DNA of 64,000 nt, taken from contig JAFGGG010000009.1 in the NCBI GenBank assembly GCA_016930675.1, positions 124,001 to 188,000 on the forward strand, given 5' to 3'. The translations under genes were made by a program, and so were the position numbers. This DNA comes from Spirochaetales bacterium (GTDB lineage: Bacteria > Spirochaetota > Spirochaetia > SZUA-6 > RPPD01). The notes under the pieces are model-generated. The model saw only the letters and a program-made list of their open reading frames with translations. It was not told where the DNA came from and did not search any database. This document shows, piece after piece, positions 17,307-26,466 of the stretch (the stretch's first letter is position 1; the number at the start of each line of letters is the position of its first letter).

Positions 17307-19574
17307 TTAAGCTTTTAGGCTTGCATTTAAAATATCGACATTATTTAAATTCTCCGACATAACATCCTTAATACTATTAATGGAAACAAAGAGTTCGTTT
17401 TCTTTTTCTTCCTGTTCTTTAAGTAAACCGGTTATAGTTTCAAATGAACCCCTAAAATCAACCAGTGTTGTTTTAATTTTTTCATCATCCTTCTGCTCTT
17501 CTTCACAGAGCTTGTTTATTTCCACCGTATCGTTCAATAAGCTTTCCACCGATTGTAAAATATTAATCGATTGGTTTTTTTGTTGTTCGATTAAATCAGT
17601 TATATGGTTTATCTTCAACGCCGAACGTTTTGATTCATTAATTATATTAAAAAGTCTATTATACACATTATCTGTTAATTGATTGCTTTTAAGTATTATA
17701 TTTTTCATATTGCTTAAATTCTCGAAGCTTGTATCCAGATTCTTTTTTGATTTGGCGGCGAGATTTCTTATCTCATTAGCTATAACCGAAAATCCTTTTC
17801 CGACAACACCGCTGTTAGCGGCCTCGATAGAAGCATTTATGGATAGCAAATTGGTTTTTTCGGTAATATCCTCAATGGATGATAATATTTGATTAATAAA
17901 TTCCGAATACTCCGTAATTTTATCGATGGTTTTTTTTGATTCCGAAACTATTTGTTTACTTTCATCGGCAATATGAGCAAGTTTGTTGGCAGTATTACTC
18001 GTTTCAATGGAAGAGGCTGAAGTAGCCTCAATATCCTGCTTCATTTTAGACATGATGCTGTTTACATCTCCCACAGCGCTTGTTTGGTGATTGATTGCTT
18101 TCGGTATTCTTTGGCTTGAGGTAGTTATCCTATTGGTAACCTGATTTATAATCAATTCAATATTTTCAAACTGTTTAATTATTTTTTCCAGCATTGCCTT
18201 GTTTGTTTCGCGGTTGTTTTCAATCACTTCCATTGATTTTTCTATATTTCCTTTCAGCCTTGTACTGGACTCTACTAAATTTGTAGCGACATATGAAATA
18301 TTATCCATCATCTTTCTTAATGAAATATTTTTTTTCTCCACTTCTTTTCGATTGTCTTCCGATTGCATAAAGACCTGTGACTGCTCGAGAGATAAAGAAA
18401 AGAATATGCTTAAAACCATTAATAAATAGCCGTAGGGAACAGTCCATGCATAGGGCGTCAGGGAGTTCATCACATTATACATATCATGACTGCTTGTAAT
18501 AATTATCATAATAAAACCGGCTAATACCGCTAACGGACTGTAATTTTTATTCCTGAAAAGCGCTATAAAAACATAACGAAACAATAATAGCGCAGAGAAT
18601 AATAATATCGGCAGGATAATATACAGCATCGCGCTGTCGAACACGGCATGAATGGATTGTTTTGTGTTTTGCAGAGCAATAACAAAAGCTATGATTATTG
18701 CCGGAACCGCAACGCCGAGTTTGATAATTATTTTGAGTTTTTTCTTGGCAGCAAAAGATTGTGTATACTCAATAATAAACAATAATAAACACATTGCAGT
18801 CAGCGGAAATCCGAATCTTGATATTTTTTCATTAACAACTTGATTAACCATGTTGTTTGAGTAAGTTATGTTGAAATAACTGAAAATAACAAACAGGCAG
18901 GTTAAAGAAAAAAACAAGTACTTTTGTTCTTTACACCTATGAGCAAAAAAGAGGAATAAAAAATATAAAAAAAGAATAAAGGCAATCAAGGACGATCCCT
19001 GGATAAGATGAACATTAAAGAGATCCCTAAAGAACGCTTTTACAGAGCCCCTGTTATACGATAAGATGGTCACAGTATCCAAAGGACTTATTTCATATTT
19101 AGGATATATCTGAACAGCCACTTCATTTTTTTCCTGACCGTATTTCAGCAGGTCCTGTGATAAAAAAATATTGGGTGAAGAATAGTTTGATGAGTTATAT
19201 CCGTCCCTGAAAATTCCGGATGTGAATACCTTAATACCATTAATATAGACTTGATAAGGATAATCAGACGGCCCAAAGTGCAGAGCCAGTTTTTCCTGCC
19301 TCAGCGATTCGTGGATAAAGAATTCCCCTCTGAAGGTATACATTCTTTTCTCTACATCTTTATCCTGCGGAAGGTTCTTGCCGTCGTACTTCTTAAAGCC
19401 AATTTCGTGGATATCCTCCGTGATATAGTTACCTTCATCCAGACTGCTTTCCAGAATGAATAACTCAACCACGACCTCATCAGCTGCATCCGAAAGAGTA
19501 TTGTCGGCAAAGCCAAATTGATGGAAAACAAATAAGCATAAACCAATAATAAATACTTTGTATTTTCTCTTCAT
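17307..19574 (-). CDS. methyl-accepting chemotaxis-type receptor with 7TM-DISM sensor
   Basis: 755 residues. Signal peptide (FIIGLCLFVFHQFGFA), then an extracytoplasmic beta-rich domain (about 30-180; 'F-I-H-E-S-L-R-Q-E-K-L-A-L-H-F-G-P' and 'Y-Q-V-Y-I-N-G-I-K-V' are typical of the 7TMR-DISM ligand domain), seven hydrophobic helices (about 195-395), and a cytoplasmic helical coiled coil with the MCP tip signature near 575-600 (NLLSINASIEAANSG, GKGFSVIANEIRNLAAKS). There is no HAMP between membrane and signalling part. Known role of the tip: binding CheA/CheW. The 7TMR-DISM class usually senses carbohydrate-like ligands and feeds kinases or cyclases; coupling straight to an MCP domain is less usual. 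Methylation sites were not examined in detail. Confidence 0.88.
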   Translation of the reverse strand: MKRKYKVFIIGLCLFVFHQFGFADNTLSDAADEVVVELFILESSLDEGNYITEDIHEIGFKKYDGKNLPQDKDVEKRMYTFRGEFFIHESLRQEKLALHFGPSDYPYQVYINGIKVFTSGIFRDGYNSSNYSSPNIFLSQDLLKYGQEKNEVAVQIYPKYEISPLDTVTILSYNRGSVKAFFRDLFNVHLIQGSSLIAFILFLYFLFLFFAHRCKEQKYLFFSLTCLFVIFSYFNITYSNNMVNQVVNEKISRFGFPLTAMCLLLFIIEYTQSFAAKKKLKIIIKLGVAVPAIIIAFVIALQNTKQSIHAVFDSAMLYIILPILLFSALLLFRYVFIALFRNKNYSPLAVLAGFIMIIITSSHDMYNVMNSLTPYAWTVPYGYLLMVLSIFFSLSLEQSQVFMQSEDNRKEVEKKNISLRKMMDNISYVATNLVESSTRLKGNIEKSMEVIENNRETNKAMLEKIIKQFENIELIINQVTNRITTSSQRIPKAINHQTSAVGDVNSIMSKMKQDIEATSASSIETSNTANKLAHIADESKQIVSESKKTIDKITEYSEFINQILSSIEDITEKTNLLSINASIEAANSGVVGKGFSVIANEIRNLAAKSKKNLDTSFENLSNMKNIILKSNQLTDNVYNRLFNIINESKRSALKINHITDLIEQQKNQSINILQSVESLLNDTVEINKLCEEEQKDDEKIKTTLVDFRGSFETITGLLKEQEEKENELFVSINSIKDVMSENLNNVDILNASLKA

Positions 19575-19655
19575 CTCATCAGTAATAGTATATTATTAAA
19601 TTCTATAAAAAGTTTAGTGGATGATAATCACGGAGTCAATAAAAATTGATTTTTA

Positions 19656-19684
19656 TTGTCATAATTCTTTATGCGGATTATAAT
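19656..19684 (+). promoter_or_regulatory. sigma-70 promoter of caspase fusion gene, possibly leaderless
   Basis: TTGTCA (19656-19661), a 17-base spacer, and a perfect TATAAT (19679-19684). A transcript starting 7-8 bases after the -10 would begin at or next to the A of ATG 19692, and no Shine-Dalgarno precedes that ATG. The region is AT-rich, so chance matches to the -10 are common, but the -35 and exact spacing add weight. Confidence 0.5.
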
Positions 19685-19691
19685 AATTATA

Positions 19692-21683
19692 ATGAAAAAG
19701 TTTTTTTGCTGGTCTTTATTTGTTTTTGCCGCCTTTTCATTATTACTGCTTATCAATGCAGAGAGTAATCCAATCAAAAAAGTGGCCTTGGTAATCGGAA
19801 ACAGCGCCTACAAAACATGCGGTTTAAAAAATCCTGCCAATGACGCATATGATTTAAGCAAAAAGCTGGAGAGGTTTGGATATGAGGTTATCAAACTGAT
19901 AAACGCGGGCAAACAGCAGATGAAGGAGGCAATAAGAACCTTCGGCGACAAGCTTTCCCAGGATTGGAATACACTGGGTTTATTCTATTATGCGGGTCAC
20001 GGCTGCCAGGTAAAGGGGATTAATTATCTTATCCCTGTGGACGCGGATATAAAAGAGCAAGACGAAGTCGAATACTCTGCTATTGATGTGGGATTTGTCC
20101 TGTCCAAAATGGAAAGCGCCGGAAACAGGGTGAATATCCTCATGCTCGACGCCTGCAGGGACAATCCGTTCAGAAGTTTCAGGACAGCCACACGAGGGCT
20201 TACGGTGGTTGAAGCGCCCAAAGGATCGCTTATCGTCTACGCCACGGCGCCGGGTTCGGTGGCCGCGGACGGCAAGGGAAGAAACGGTGTATTCACAGGC
20301 GCATTGTTGAAACATCTGGACAAGAATCCGGGAATGGATGCCGAGCTTTTTATAAGGAATGTCCGAAAAGAGGTGATGGTTGAAACCGGCAATGAACAGG
20401 TGCCGTGGACGTCGTCATCACTCACGGAAGGCATTTCGCTTAAAGGTACTATGCCGGAAAATACAGTCACGATTGTTACAACCACAAAAGAACTGGAAGG
20501 CACTCTTTCTATCTGGTCGTTTACCGATGAGTTTAAAACCGAAGGCATTATCGCGCGCTTTGAAAAAAAGCATCCCAAGGTAAAGGTAAACCTGCATGTT
20601 GTTACTCTCGGAGCCTATATAAAAGACCTCACGTCCAGATTACGCACAGGCAAGGATACCCCCGATATTTTTACGGCTGAAAACTCGAACCTTATCGAAC
20701 TTACGGAAAGCGATTTTTATGAGGACCTTTCCCGGGAACCTTATAATGCGGATGTATCGGATCTTTTTCTCTATCTGGTAGACGCAGCCACTGATTCTAA
20801 AGGAGCTTTACGGGCCGTTTCCTGGCAGGCCACTCCCGGTGGTATCTATTACAGAAGAAGTCTTGCCAGGCAGTATCTTGGTACCGACGATCCTGTTAAA
20901 GTGGGCAACATGCTCGACTCAGAAGAAAAATTTCTGGATGTTGCCCGAAAGATTAATCAAAAAAGCGGAGGAAAGGTTAAAATACTGCCCAGCTATATTG
21001 ATTACATGCATTATCCGCTTTGCCGGCGAACAAAAGCTTTTGTAGGGAGAAACAATAAATTTAATCTTGAGCAGTGCATTATCGATTATTTTGACCTGGC
21101 CAAAACCATGTATAACGAGCACCTGACTGCGGAAATTCAACAATGGTCATCTGAATGGTTCGCAGAAATGAATAAAAAAGACGCAAAAATATTCTGTTAT
21201 ATTTTACCCACATGGGGGCTGCACTATCAGCTTAAAGCACATGCAAAAAATACTAAAGGAGACTGGGGGCTGTGCAAGGGACCGGACTCCTATTTTTGGG
21301 GCGGCACCTGGATAGGAATCAATAAAAACTCAAAGAATAAGGAAATCGCCTGGGAGTTTATAAAAATGCTGACTCAGGACCGAGAAACAATTAGATGGTA
21401 TGCCAAAACCACAGGCGATTTTATCGGTAATCAGGCAATAATAGAAGAAATTAAAAATAATTTTTCCGAACCGTTTTTAAAGGGCCAGAACCACTATCTT
21501 TATTTCGCCGATGAAGCACCCAAGGTGAAGGGATATATTATGGGGAAATATGATCTGGATATCTGGGAGCTAATGAAGAGCGCTATCCAAAACTATGTGA
21601 ACGGCACGCTCACCAAAGAAGAGGCTCTTGAATCCTTTAAGAATGAGATAAAACAAATTCATCCGGATGTGATTGTGGAATGA
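19692..21683 (+). CDS. secreted caspase-fold protease fused to ABC solute-binding domain
   Basis: 663 residues if it starts at ATG 19692, just downstream of a good promoter; an ATG 21 bases upstream is the alternative but would overlap the -10. Signal peptide at 1-24. Residues about 28-255 are a C14/metacaspase-type domain: KKVALVIGNSAYK, catalytic His103 in YYAGHG, Cys155 in LMLDACRDNPF, and the ATAPGSVAADG substrate loop. Residues about 268-660 are an extracellular solute-binding protein of the sugar ABC class: TLSIWSFTDEF, FEKKHPKVKVN, TPDIFTAENSN, FWGGTWIGINKNSKN, AWEFIKMLT. Both halves look complete. No ABC permease or ATPase gene is near. The fusion suggests a periplasmic protease regulated by, or directed to, a bound carbohydrate; this is inference. 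Confidence 0.85.
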   Translation: MKKFFCWSLFVFAAFSLLLLINAESNPIKKVALVIGNSAYKTCGLKNPANDAYDLSKKLERFGYEVIKLINAGKQQMKEAIRTFGDKLSQDWNTLGLFYYAGHGCQVKGINYLIPVDADIKEQDEVEYSAIDVGFVLSKMESAGNRVNILMLDACRDNPFRSFRTATRGLTVVEAPKGSLIVYATAPGSVAADGKGRNGVFTGALLKHLDKNPGMDAELFIRNVRKEVMVETGNEQVPWTSSSLTEGISLKGTMPENTVTIVTTTKELEGTLSIWSFTDEFKTEGIIARFEKKHPKVKVNLHVVTLGAYIKDLTSRLRTGKDTPDIFTAENSNLIELTESDFYEDLSREPYNADVSDLFLYLVDAATDSKGALRAVSWQATPGGIYYRRSLARQYLGTDDPVKVGNMLDSEEKFLDVARKINQKSGGKVKILPSYIDYMHYPLCRRTKAFVGRNNKFNLEQCIIDYFDLAKTMYNEHLTAEIQQWSSEWFAEMNKKDAKIFCYILPTWGLHYQLKAHAKNTKGDWGLCKGPDSYFWGGTWIGINKNSKNKEIAWEFIKMLTQDRETIRWYAKTTGDFIGNQAIIEEIKNNFSEPFLKGQNHYLYFADEAPKVKGYIMGKYDLDIWELMKSAIQNYVNGTLTKEEALESFKNEIKQIHPDVIVE

Positions 21684-21748
21684 AATTGTAAAAATCAGAA
21701 TAAGCTAAAGCTTATACTTTTCATTTCTTGTAGCACAAAATAGCAGCA

Positions 21749-22663
21749 TCACAAAGGAATTTGCAGATAGACCAATTTCTTAAGGAGCAGGTGCATCAGT
21801 TTAAACGCTTCGGGTGAAAGCCTGTCCACAGTATCATCCCGGGTGTGTCTGATCCTCCAGGTTAAGGGCTGGATCGCTGAGTACTTCTGCCTCACCGAGC
21901 GCGCGTCCACAGCATTTGTTCTCCCCCTCAGTCTTTGCATTTTGCCTTTAAGCGTCTCAAGATTCTGCTGATACTGCGCCGCCTCTTCATACGGCAGGAC
22001 ACAAATCTGCATGGCGGGATAACCCTGCAGTAATAATCCCAAATTATCCGAGAAAGGTGTGCGTATGGATAAATACTGCCCCTGTTTTATGGTTTCGAGC
22101 AAACCCACAGTATAGCTCCTCAACAGCTTTAATTTAGTATAAACCTCCGTACGTGTCTTCCGGTGGTCTTCCAGCAGTCTTTCCCCGGCCTCACTGAGAA
22201 TGAGAGTATCCCCCACCCCGCACATATCGAAATTAAAAAACACACAATTTGTAATTTTAAGCCGCTTTAAAGCCATGCCCAATTTATACGTACCCTGCTC
22301 TTTTATCTGATCCGAATTTGAAGTTTCTTCATGATCACTTAGGACCATTTGTACATTGTGATGCTGTATTTTACTTTGCTTTAAAAAGAGCGCCAACTCA
22401 AGCAACTGAAAAACAGCAGCGCTGTTATCATTGGCACCGGGAGTGCCCTCTTTTCTGTCATAATGAGCAACGAGTGTTTTTATATAATAATTTTTCGGAT
22501 CATAATGAACGGTATCATATTTGATAATAATGAAATTCGAACCGGCGAGCGAGCTTATGGTATGCGGTATTTTATTCTGTAACAGATATGAGGTTAAATA
22601 ATTAAAGCGATTGCAATCCGAAGCACAAAATTCTCTCAACTGTTCAAGCAAATCCTGATTCAT
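21749..22663 (-). CDS. M28-family zinc peptidase, cytoplasmic
   Basis: About 304 residues from ATG 22663; a GTG 15 bases upstream is possible and neither has a clear Shine-Dalgarno. M28 metal-ligand motifs are visible: VAHYD (His, Asp), GANDNSAAVFQLLELA (bridging Asp), SDHEE (catalytic and ligand Glu), FFNFDMCG (Asp), and RHTRDDTVDRL (His). The family removes N-terminal residues with two zinc ions. There is no signal peptide, unlike secreted M28 aminopeptidases, so it probably acts inside the cell. It follows cysE by about 30 bp on the same strand and is likely cotranscribed. Confidence 0.82.
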   Translation of the reverse strand: MNQDLLEQLREFCASDCNRFNYLTSYLLQNKIPHTISSLAGSNFIIIKYDTVHYDPKNYYIKTLVAHYDRKEGTPGANDNSAAVFQLLELALFLKQSKIQHHNVQMVLSDHEETSNSDQIKEQGTYKLGMALKRLKITNCVFFNFDMCGVGDTLILSEAGERLLEDHRKTRTEVYTKLKLLRSYTVGLLETIKQGQYLSIRTPFSDNLGLLLQGYPAMQICVLPYEEAAQYQQNLETLKGKMQRLRGRTNAVDARSVRQKYSAIQPLTWRIRHTRDDTVDRLSPEAFKLMHLLLKKLVYLQIPL

Positions 22664-22692
22664 ATTAGCAATGAACACTCACAGTTCAATTA

Positions 22693-23601
22693 TCATATTT
22701 GGAAATCCGAAACCGGATCATGGCTTGTCTTATATACATAATGCTCCGGCTGATAGTATATTCTGCTGTGCGGAGGAACGGATGTTAAAATCCAGACATT
22801 ACCACCGACAACCGACCCTTCTCCGATGATTGTGTCCCCTCCAAGTATGGTAGCTCCCGCATAAATCGTAACGTTATCTTCAATTGTAGGATGCCGCTTT
22901 TTATCACCTTCTGCCTTTTTTACACTTAAAGCGCCCAGGGTTACTCCCTGATACAATTTTACGTTATTCCCGATTTTAGTGGTTTCACCGATTACCACAC
23001 CCGTACCGTGATCAATAAAAAAATACTCACCGATAGTCGCGCCGGGATGAATGTCTATCCCTGTTTTACTATGTATATATTCACTCATCATACGCGGAAT
23101 TAAAGGGACTTCGCGAATCCATAATTCATGAGCTATCCTGTGTACCAGAATGGCTTCCAGGCAGGGATAAGACAGGATTACTTCTTCATGTGATTTTGCC
23201 GCAGGATCTCCCTGAAAAGCCGCTTCCACATCCAGTTTTATCATCCTCCTGATTTCCGGAATAGCGCTCACTACTTCGCATACTATCTTTTCCGCATTCT
23301 CCTTTACACCACTGCTGTTTTTTCCCGTCAGTTTATTTTGATACTGAATGCTTTTTTCAACTTCGGGGGAAAGACTGCGTACGATACTGGTGATTTTCTC
23401 TCCCACCACATACTTTATATTAAGCTTATCAATCTCCTCATCTTCCCGGTAACCCGGAAAAACCAGGGACTGAAACTCATTCACAATCCTCATTATACTC
23501 TTTTGAGACGGGAGATTGGGTCCCTGGATATGGTTAATCCCCCCGATTTCTTGATATGATGCAACGATTTTCTCTACTATTTTATCTATTTTTTGCTTCA
23601 T
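22693..23601 (-). CDS. cysE: serine O-acetyltransferase
   Basis: 302 residues. It converts L-serine and acetyl-CoA to O-acetylserine, the first step of cysteine synthesis. The N-terminal helical domain (about 1-180) is followed by a left-handed beta-helix with hexapeptide repeats: GIDIHPGATIGEYFFIDHGTG (active His), VVIGETTKIGNNVKLYQGVTLGA, HPTIEDNVTIYAGATILGG. The protein is of the longer EpsC/SrpH class rather than the 270-residue enterobacterial one. A perfect TTGACA lies upstream on the minus strand at about 23631-23636 but no -10 at ideal spacing was found. No cysK is adjacent. Confidence 0.93.
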   Translation of the reverse strand: MKQKIDKIVEKIVASYQEIGGINHIQGPNLPSQKSIMRIVNEFQSLVFPGYREDEEIDKLNIKYVVGEKITSIVRSLSPEVEKSIQYQNKLTGKNSSGVKENAEKIVCEVVSAIPEIRRMIKLDVEAAFQGDPAAKSHEEVILSYPCLEAILVHRIAHELWIREVPLIPRMMSEYIHSKTGIDIHPGATIGEYFFIDHGTGVVIGETTKIGNNVKLYQGVTLGALSVKKAEGDKKRHPTIEDNVTIYAGATILGGDTIIGEGSVVGGNVWILTSVPPHSRIYYQPEHYVYKTSHDPVSDFQI

Positions 23602-23697
23602 ACAATATAATCTGTGTATAGAATAACAGATTTGTCAAGGGTTCCCTTAATTATCCGACTATGCTAAAGTACCATATCCTAACACGGAGGTTCTAAA

Positions 23698-24060
23698 ATG
23701 AAACACACCGCATTATTAGTCTTTTTAGGTATAATCTGTTTAAGTTTTATGCTTTGTAAAACCACCGGTCAGGGAAAGCCGGTGACGGCAGATATACTCA
23801 TCGGAAACTGGGAAACCATAAAAGGCGATGTTGAAGAAATAGCCTTTGCGATTGAGGAACAAGGTGTTAATACCTATACTTCCTACTTACATCAGAGAAT
23901 ATTCGAAACAGGATTATGGGAGTTTAAAGACAATCATCTGGTTGTCGACCTGGATACGGGTGAAAGCATAGTGTATGTAAAGGCGACTGTTGCCGGTGAT
24001 ATTCTCACACTGAGGACACAGAGCGGAGAAGAATCACAATATAAAAAAATTACTCCGTAA
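23698..24060 (+). CDS. small exported (lipo)protein, unknown function
   Basis: 120 residues, GGAGG 7 bases before the ATG. Hydrophobic signal (TALLVFLGIICLSFMLC) with Cys20 in a non-canonical lipobox (F-M-L-C). The mature part (ILIGNWETIKGD..., ETGLWEFKDNHLVVDLDTG, DILTLRTQSGEE) has the pattern 'G-x-W...F' of small lipocalin-like or META-like domains, which is common in exported proteins. No family is recognised with confidence. Divergent from cysE. Confidence 0.6.
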   Translation: MKHTALLVFLGIICLSFMLCKTTGQGKPVTADILIGNWETIKGDVEEIAFAIEEQGVNTYTSYLHQRIFETGLWEFKDNHLVVDLDTGESIVYVKATVAGDILTLRTQSGEESQYKKITP

Positions 24061-24079
24061 TATTTTTTTAACCGCGCCC

Positions 24080-25324
24080 TTACAGTATGACAAATTCCCC
24101 ATTTTCTATAAGGGGAACAGTCTTGCCTGAGCTTAAGCGTGCCGAAACACTCACCTCGGGGGAACCGATCATCACATCCACATGAATCTTACTTACATTG
24201 AACCCCGCTTCATTTTTCTGCTCTGCGTCCAGCTGTTCAATTCCCTTAAAGCATTCGGAAAACGCGGATCCGAAAGCAATATGACTGGCAGCGTTCTCAT
24301 CATAAAGCAGGTTATGAAACACGTAGCCGCTTAAAAATACCGGAGAAGTCGATTCCACAAGGGCTACTTCACCTAAAAGCCTGTTTTCGGGTCTTGAGAA
24401 AATATAATGCTTTAACGTATCAATCCCCCGGCTTCCGGAAATATCGCTGAGCATACCGTTTGTAAATTCCAGCCTGATTTTTTCTATATAAATATTTCGA
24501 TATACAAGCGGACGGCTGCATTCCACCCAGCCGTTAACCCTGCGAAAATCAGGCACTGTAAATACTTCTTCTGTGGGAATATTCGGAACAAAAACCTGGC
24601 CGTTTTGGCAATATGACTCTCCTCCTTGCCAGCGTGCTTGATTTGAAATTCCGATGGTCAGATCTATCTGCGGACCCTTAAATGATAATTCACTGATTTT
24701 AAGTCGATTGAGTTTCAGCTTGATAGAATTGAGTCTGTCAATATGCTCACGCCACGTTTTAAAAGGATCCGAAGTATTTATTCTGCATATTAAAAAATAT
24801 TCCTCCCACAATGTGCGGACGGCCTGCTTCACGGGAAGGCGCGGAAATATTTTTTGCGCCGTACCTGCCGTGGCCGAAGCCGCTACGCACCATTTCAAGG
24901 CGTTTGTACTCACCTTATCGTGAAAAAATGCCAGGTTTTCCGCTCTTGCCAACAGCATCTTGTTGCTGCGTTCAGGATCGATATTTTCATATTCTCCTAT
25001 CCGCTCTCTTCCCGCGAAAGAGAGAAACACTCCATTGTTTTCCAAAACTTCTTCATAGGCATTAATAACACTGCTGGAAAAATAATCCAAACTAAGAAAT
25101 TCCGCATGTTCAAGGCGGATACAATCAAGCAGTTCATCCAGATAAATAACATGTACATAAGAAGCGCCTTTTTTATACGCCTGCTCGGCACAGGTGAGGG
25201 CAAGCTCCCGGTGCACGGTTAAGGCTTGAATTAAACAGTATTCCCCTTGCTGCAGGTTCACCCCCAGCGAAAGTAAGAGATCCGCGTACGCCTTAAGCTT
25301 TTGATTAAAAACATCCTCATCCAT
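24080..25324 (-). CDS. M29-family aminopeptidase
   Basis: 414 residues, the usual length for thermophilic/AmpS-type aminopeptidases (M29). Signatures: PNIPTEEVFTVPDFRRVNGW, a central GEVALVE (metal-ligand Glu), YDENAASHIAFGSAF (metal ligands), and IHVDVMIGSPEVSV near the C-terminus. These dimetal enzymes remove N-terminal residues in the cytosol. It lies downstream of the M20 peptidase gene on the same strand but is separated from it by the TPR lipoprotein gene and a repeat that copies the end of the M20 gene; the ancestral order was probably M20 then M29 in one operon. No clear Shine-Dalgarno precedes its ATG. Confidence 0.88.
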   Translation of the reverse strand: MDEDVFNQKLKAYADLLLSLGVNLQQGEYCLIQALTVHRELALTCAEQAYKKGASYVHVIYLDELLDCIRLEHAEFLSLDYFSSSVINAYEEVLENNGVFLSFAGRERIGEYENIDPERSNKMLLARAENLAFFHDKVSTNALKWCVAASATAGTAQKIFPRLPVKQAVRTLWEEYFLICRINTSDPFKTWREHIDRLNSIKLKLNRLKISELSFKGPQIDLTIGISNQARWQGGESYCQNGQVFVPNIPTEEVFTVPDFRRVNGWVECSRPLVYRNIYIEKIRLEFTNGMLSDISGSRGIDTLKHYIFSRPENRLLGEVALVESTSPVFLSGYVFHNLLYDENAASHIAFGSAFSECFKGIEQLDAEQKNEAGFNVSKIHVDVMIGSPEVSVSARLSSGKTVPLIENGEFVIL

Positions 25325-25378
25325 AGTAGTACCGCATGATTTATCTATTTCTTTTATCGGTATGGATTAGAGTGAAGC

Positions 25379-25403
25379 CCGGGCTTTCGCGAAAAAAACT
25401 TCA
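25379..25403 (-). repeat. 25-bp direct repeat, copy 1 (copy of M20 gene 3' end)
   Basis: Identical over 25 bp to 26479-26503. On the minus strand it reads EVFFAKAR, and the frame continues as A-S-L-stop (stop at 25367-25369), matching the real M20 ending EVFFAKAR-N-S-L-stop. Looser similarity extends upstream with an in-frame 9-base gap. It lies 42 bp before the M29 start. Confidence 0.85.
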
Positions 25404-25503
25404 TAAAAAATATTATGAAGCTTACATAACCTTTTTAATTCTTGATTCTCTTTTCATAATAATTTATCATTTTATATACTAAATTTTTATGGGAGACCTA
25501 TCA

Positions 25504-26430
25504 ATGAATAAAATTATATCTTTGATAATGTGTTCTATTGTTCTCCTCTTCGGTTGTACAACAATCAAAACTGACGAACAGTCCGTAATCGATTATTATG
25601 ATGAAGGTAATTATAACGACTGTATTAAAGCCACAGATTTGATAATAAAGCGTGAGCCACAAAATGCTTTGGCATATCTCCTTAGAGGAGAATCATACTG
25701 CATGATTGGTGAATTTGATAAATCTATCTCCGATATTAGCCTGGCAATTGCGCTTAAGCCGGAAGAATACTATGCATATGCTTCACGCGGTGAGACTTAC
25801 CGGCTGAAAGGTGATTACGTCCTTGCCCTGAAAGATTTGAACAAAGCTCTGGAACTTGATCCTGAAAGTGCCTACGCATATGCTAACCGCGGAGATGTCC
25901 TAAGATCTTTAACAAGGTATGATGAAGCACTCCAGGATTTAAACAAGGCAATTGCTCTTTCTCCCGACTATGCATGGGCATATATGAGTCGTGGTTGTGT
26001 ATATGCCAAGATGGGTAATAATGAACAGTCAATGCAAGATCTGAATAAATCTATCGATCTTAATCCAGGTAATTACTATGCATATGGAAACCGTGGATTA
26101 ACTCTGAGGACGATGGGCAGATATGATGACGCCATACAAGATTTAAATAAAGCTATTGAACTTAATTCTAATGATTTCTGGTTATATGCTATCCGTGGAT
26201 CCGTGTACTACCTGAAAAAAAATTATAATAAAACCCTTCAGGACCATACCACAGTAATCAAGCTTAATCCAGATTATACCTGGTCATATGTAAAACGGGC
26301 GGAAATATACATCATTAAAAAAGAATATAAAAAAGCAATCAAGGATCTGGATAAAGCACTGGAACTTGAACCCAATAATACAGAGGCGCAATCAAAAAGA
26401 AAACAAGCTTACGAGTTATTGGAGAATTAA
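25504..26430 (+). CDS. TPR-repeat lipoprotein
   Basis: 308 residues from ATG 25504 (GGGAG 8 bases upstream). Lipoprotein signal with Cys18 in a good lipobox (LLFGC). The rest is almost entirely tetratricopeptide repeats of 34 residues, about eight, with the W/A-G-Y-F-A-P pattern (for example DYVLALKDLNKALELDPESA and YDEALQDLNKAIALSPDYA). Such proteins act as protein-interaction scaffolds at the envelope. The gene runs opposite to its neighbours and sits between two direct repeats of the 3' end of the M20 gene, which suggests that it was inserted there. No mobility gene accompanies it. Confidence 0.9.
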   Translation: MNKIISLIMCSIVLLFGCTTIKTDEQSVIDYYDEGNYNDCIKATDLIIKREPQNALAYLLRGESYCMIGEFDKSISDISLAIALKPEEYYAYASRGETYRLKGDYVLALKDLNKALELDPESAYAYANRGDVLRSLTRYDEALQDLNKAIALSPDYAWAYMSRGCVYAKMGNNEQSMQDLNKSIDLNPGNYYAYGNRGLTLRTMGRYDDAIQDLNKAIELNSNDFWLYAIRGSVYYLKKNYNKTLQDHTTVIKLNPDYTWSYVKRAEIYIIKKEYKKAIKDLDKALELEPNNTEAQSKRKQAYELLEN

Positions 26431-26466
26431 AGTTATACAGAATACAAATCGAAGAATTCTATGAAA

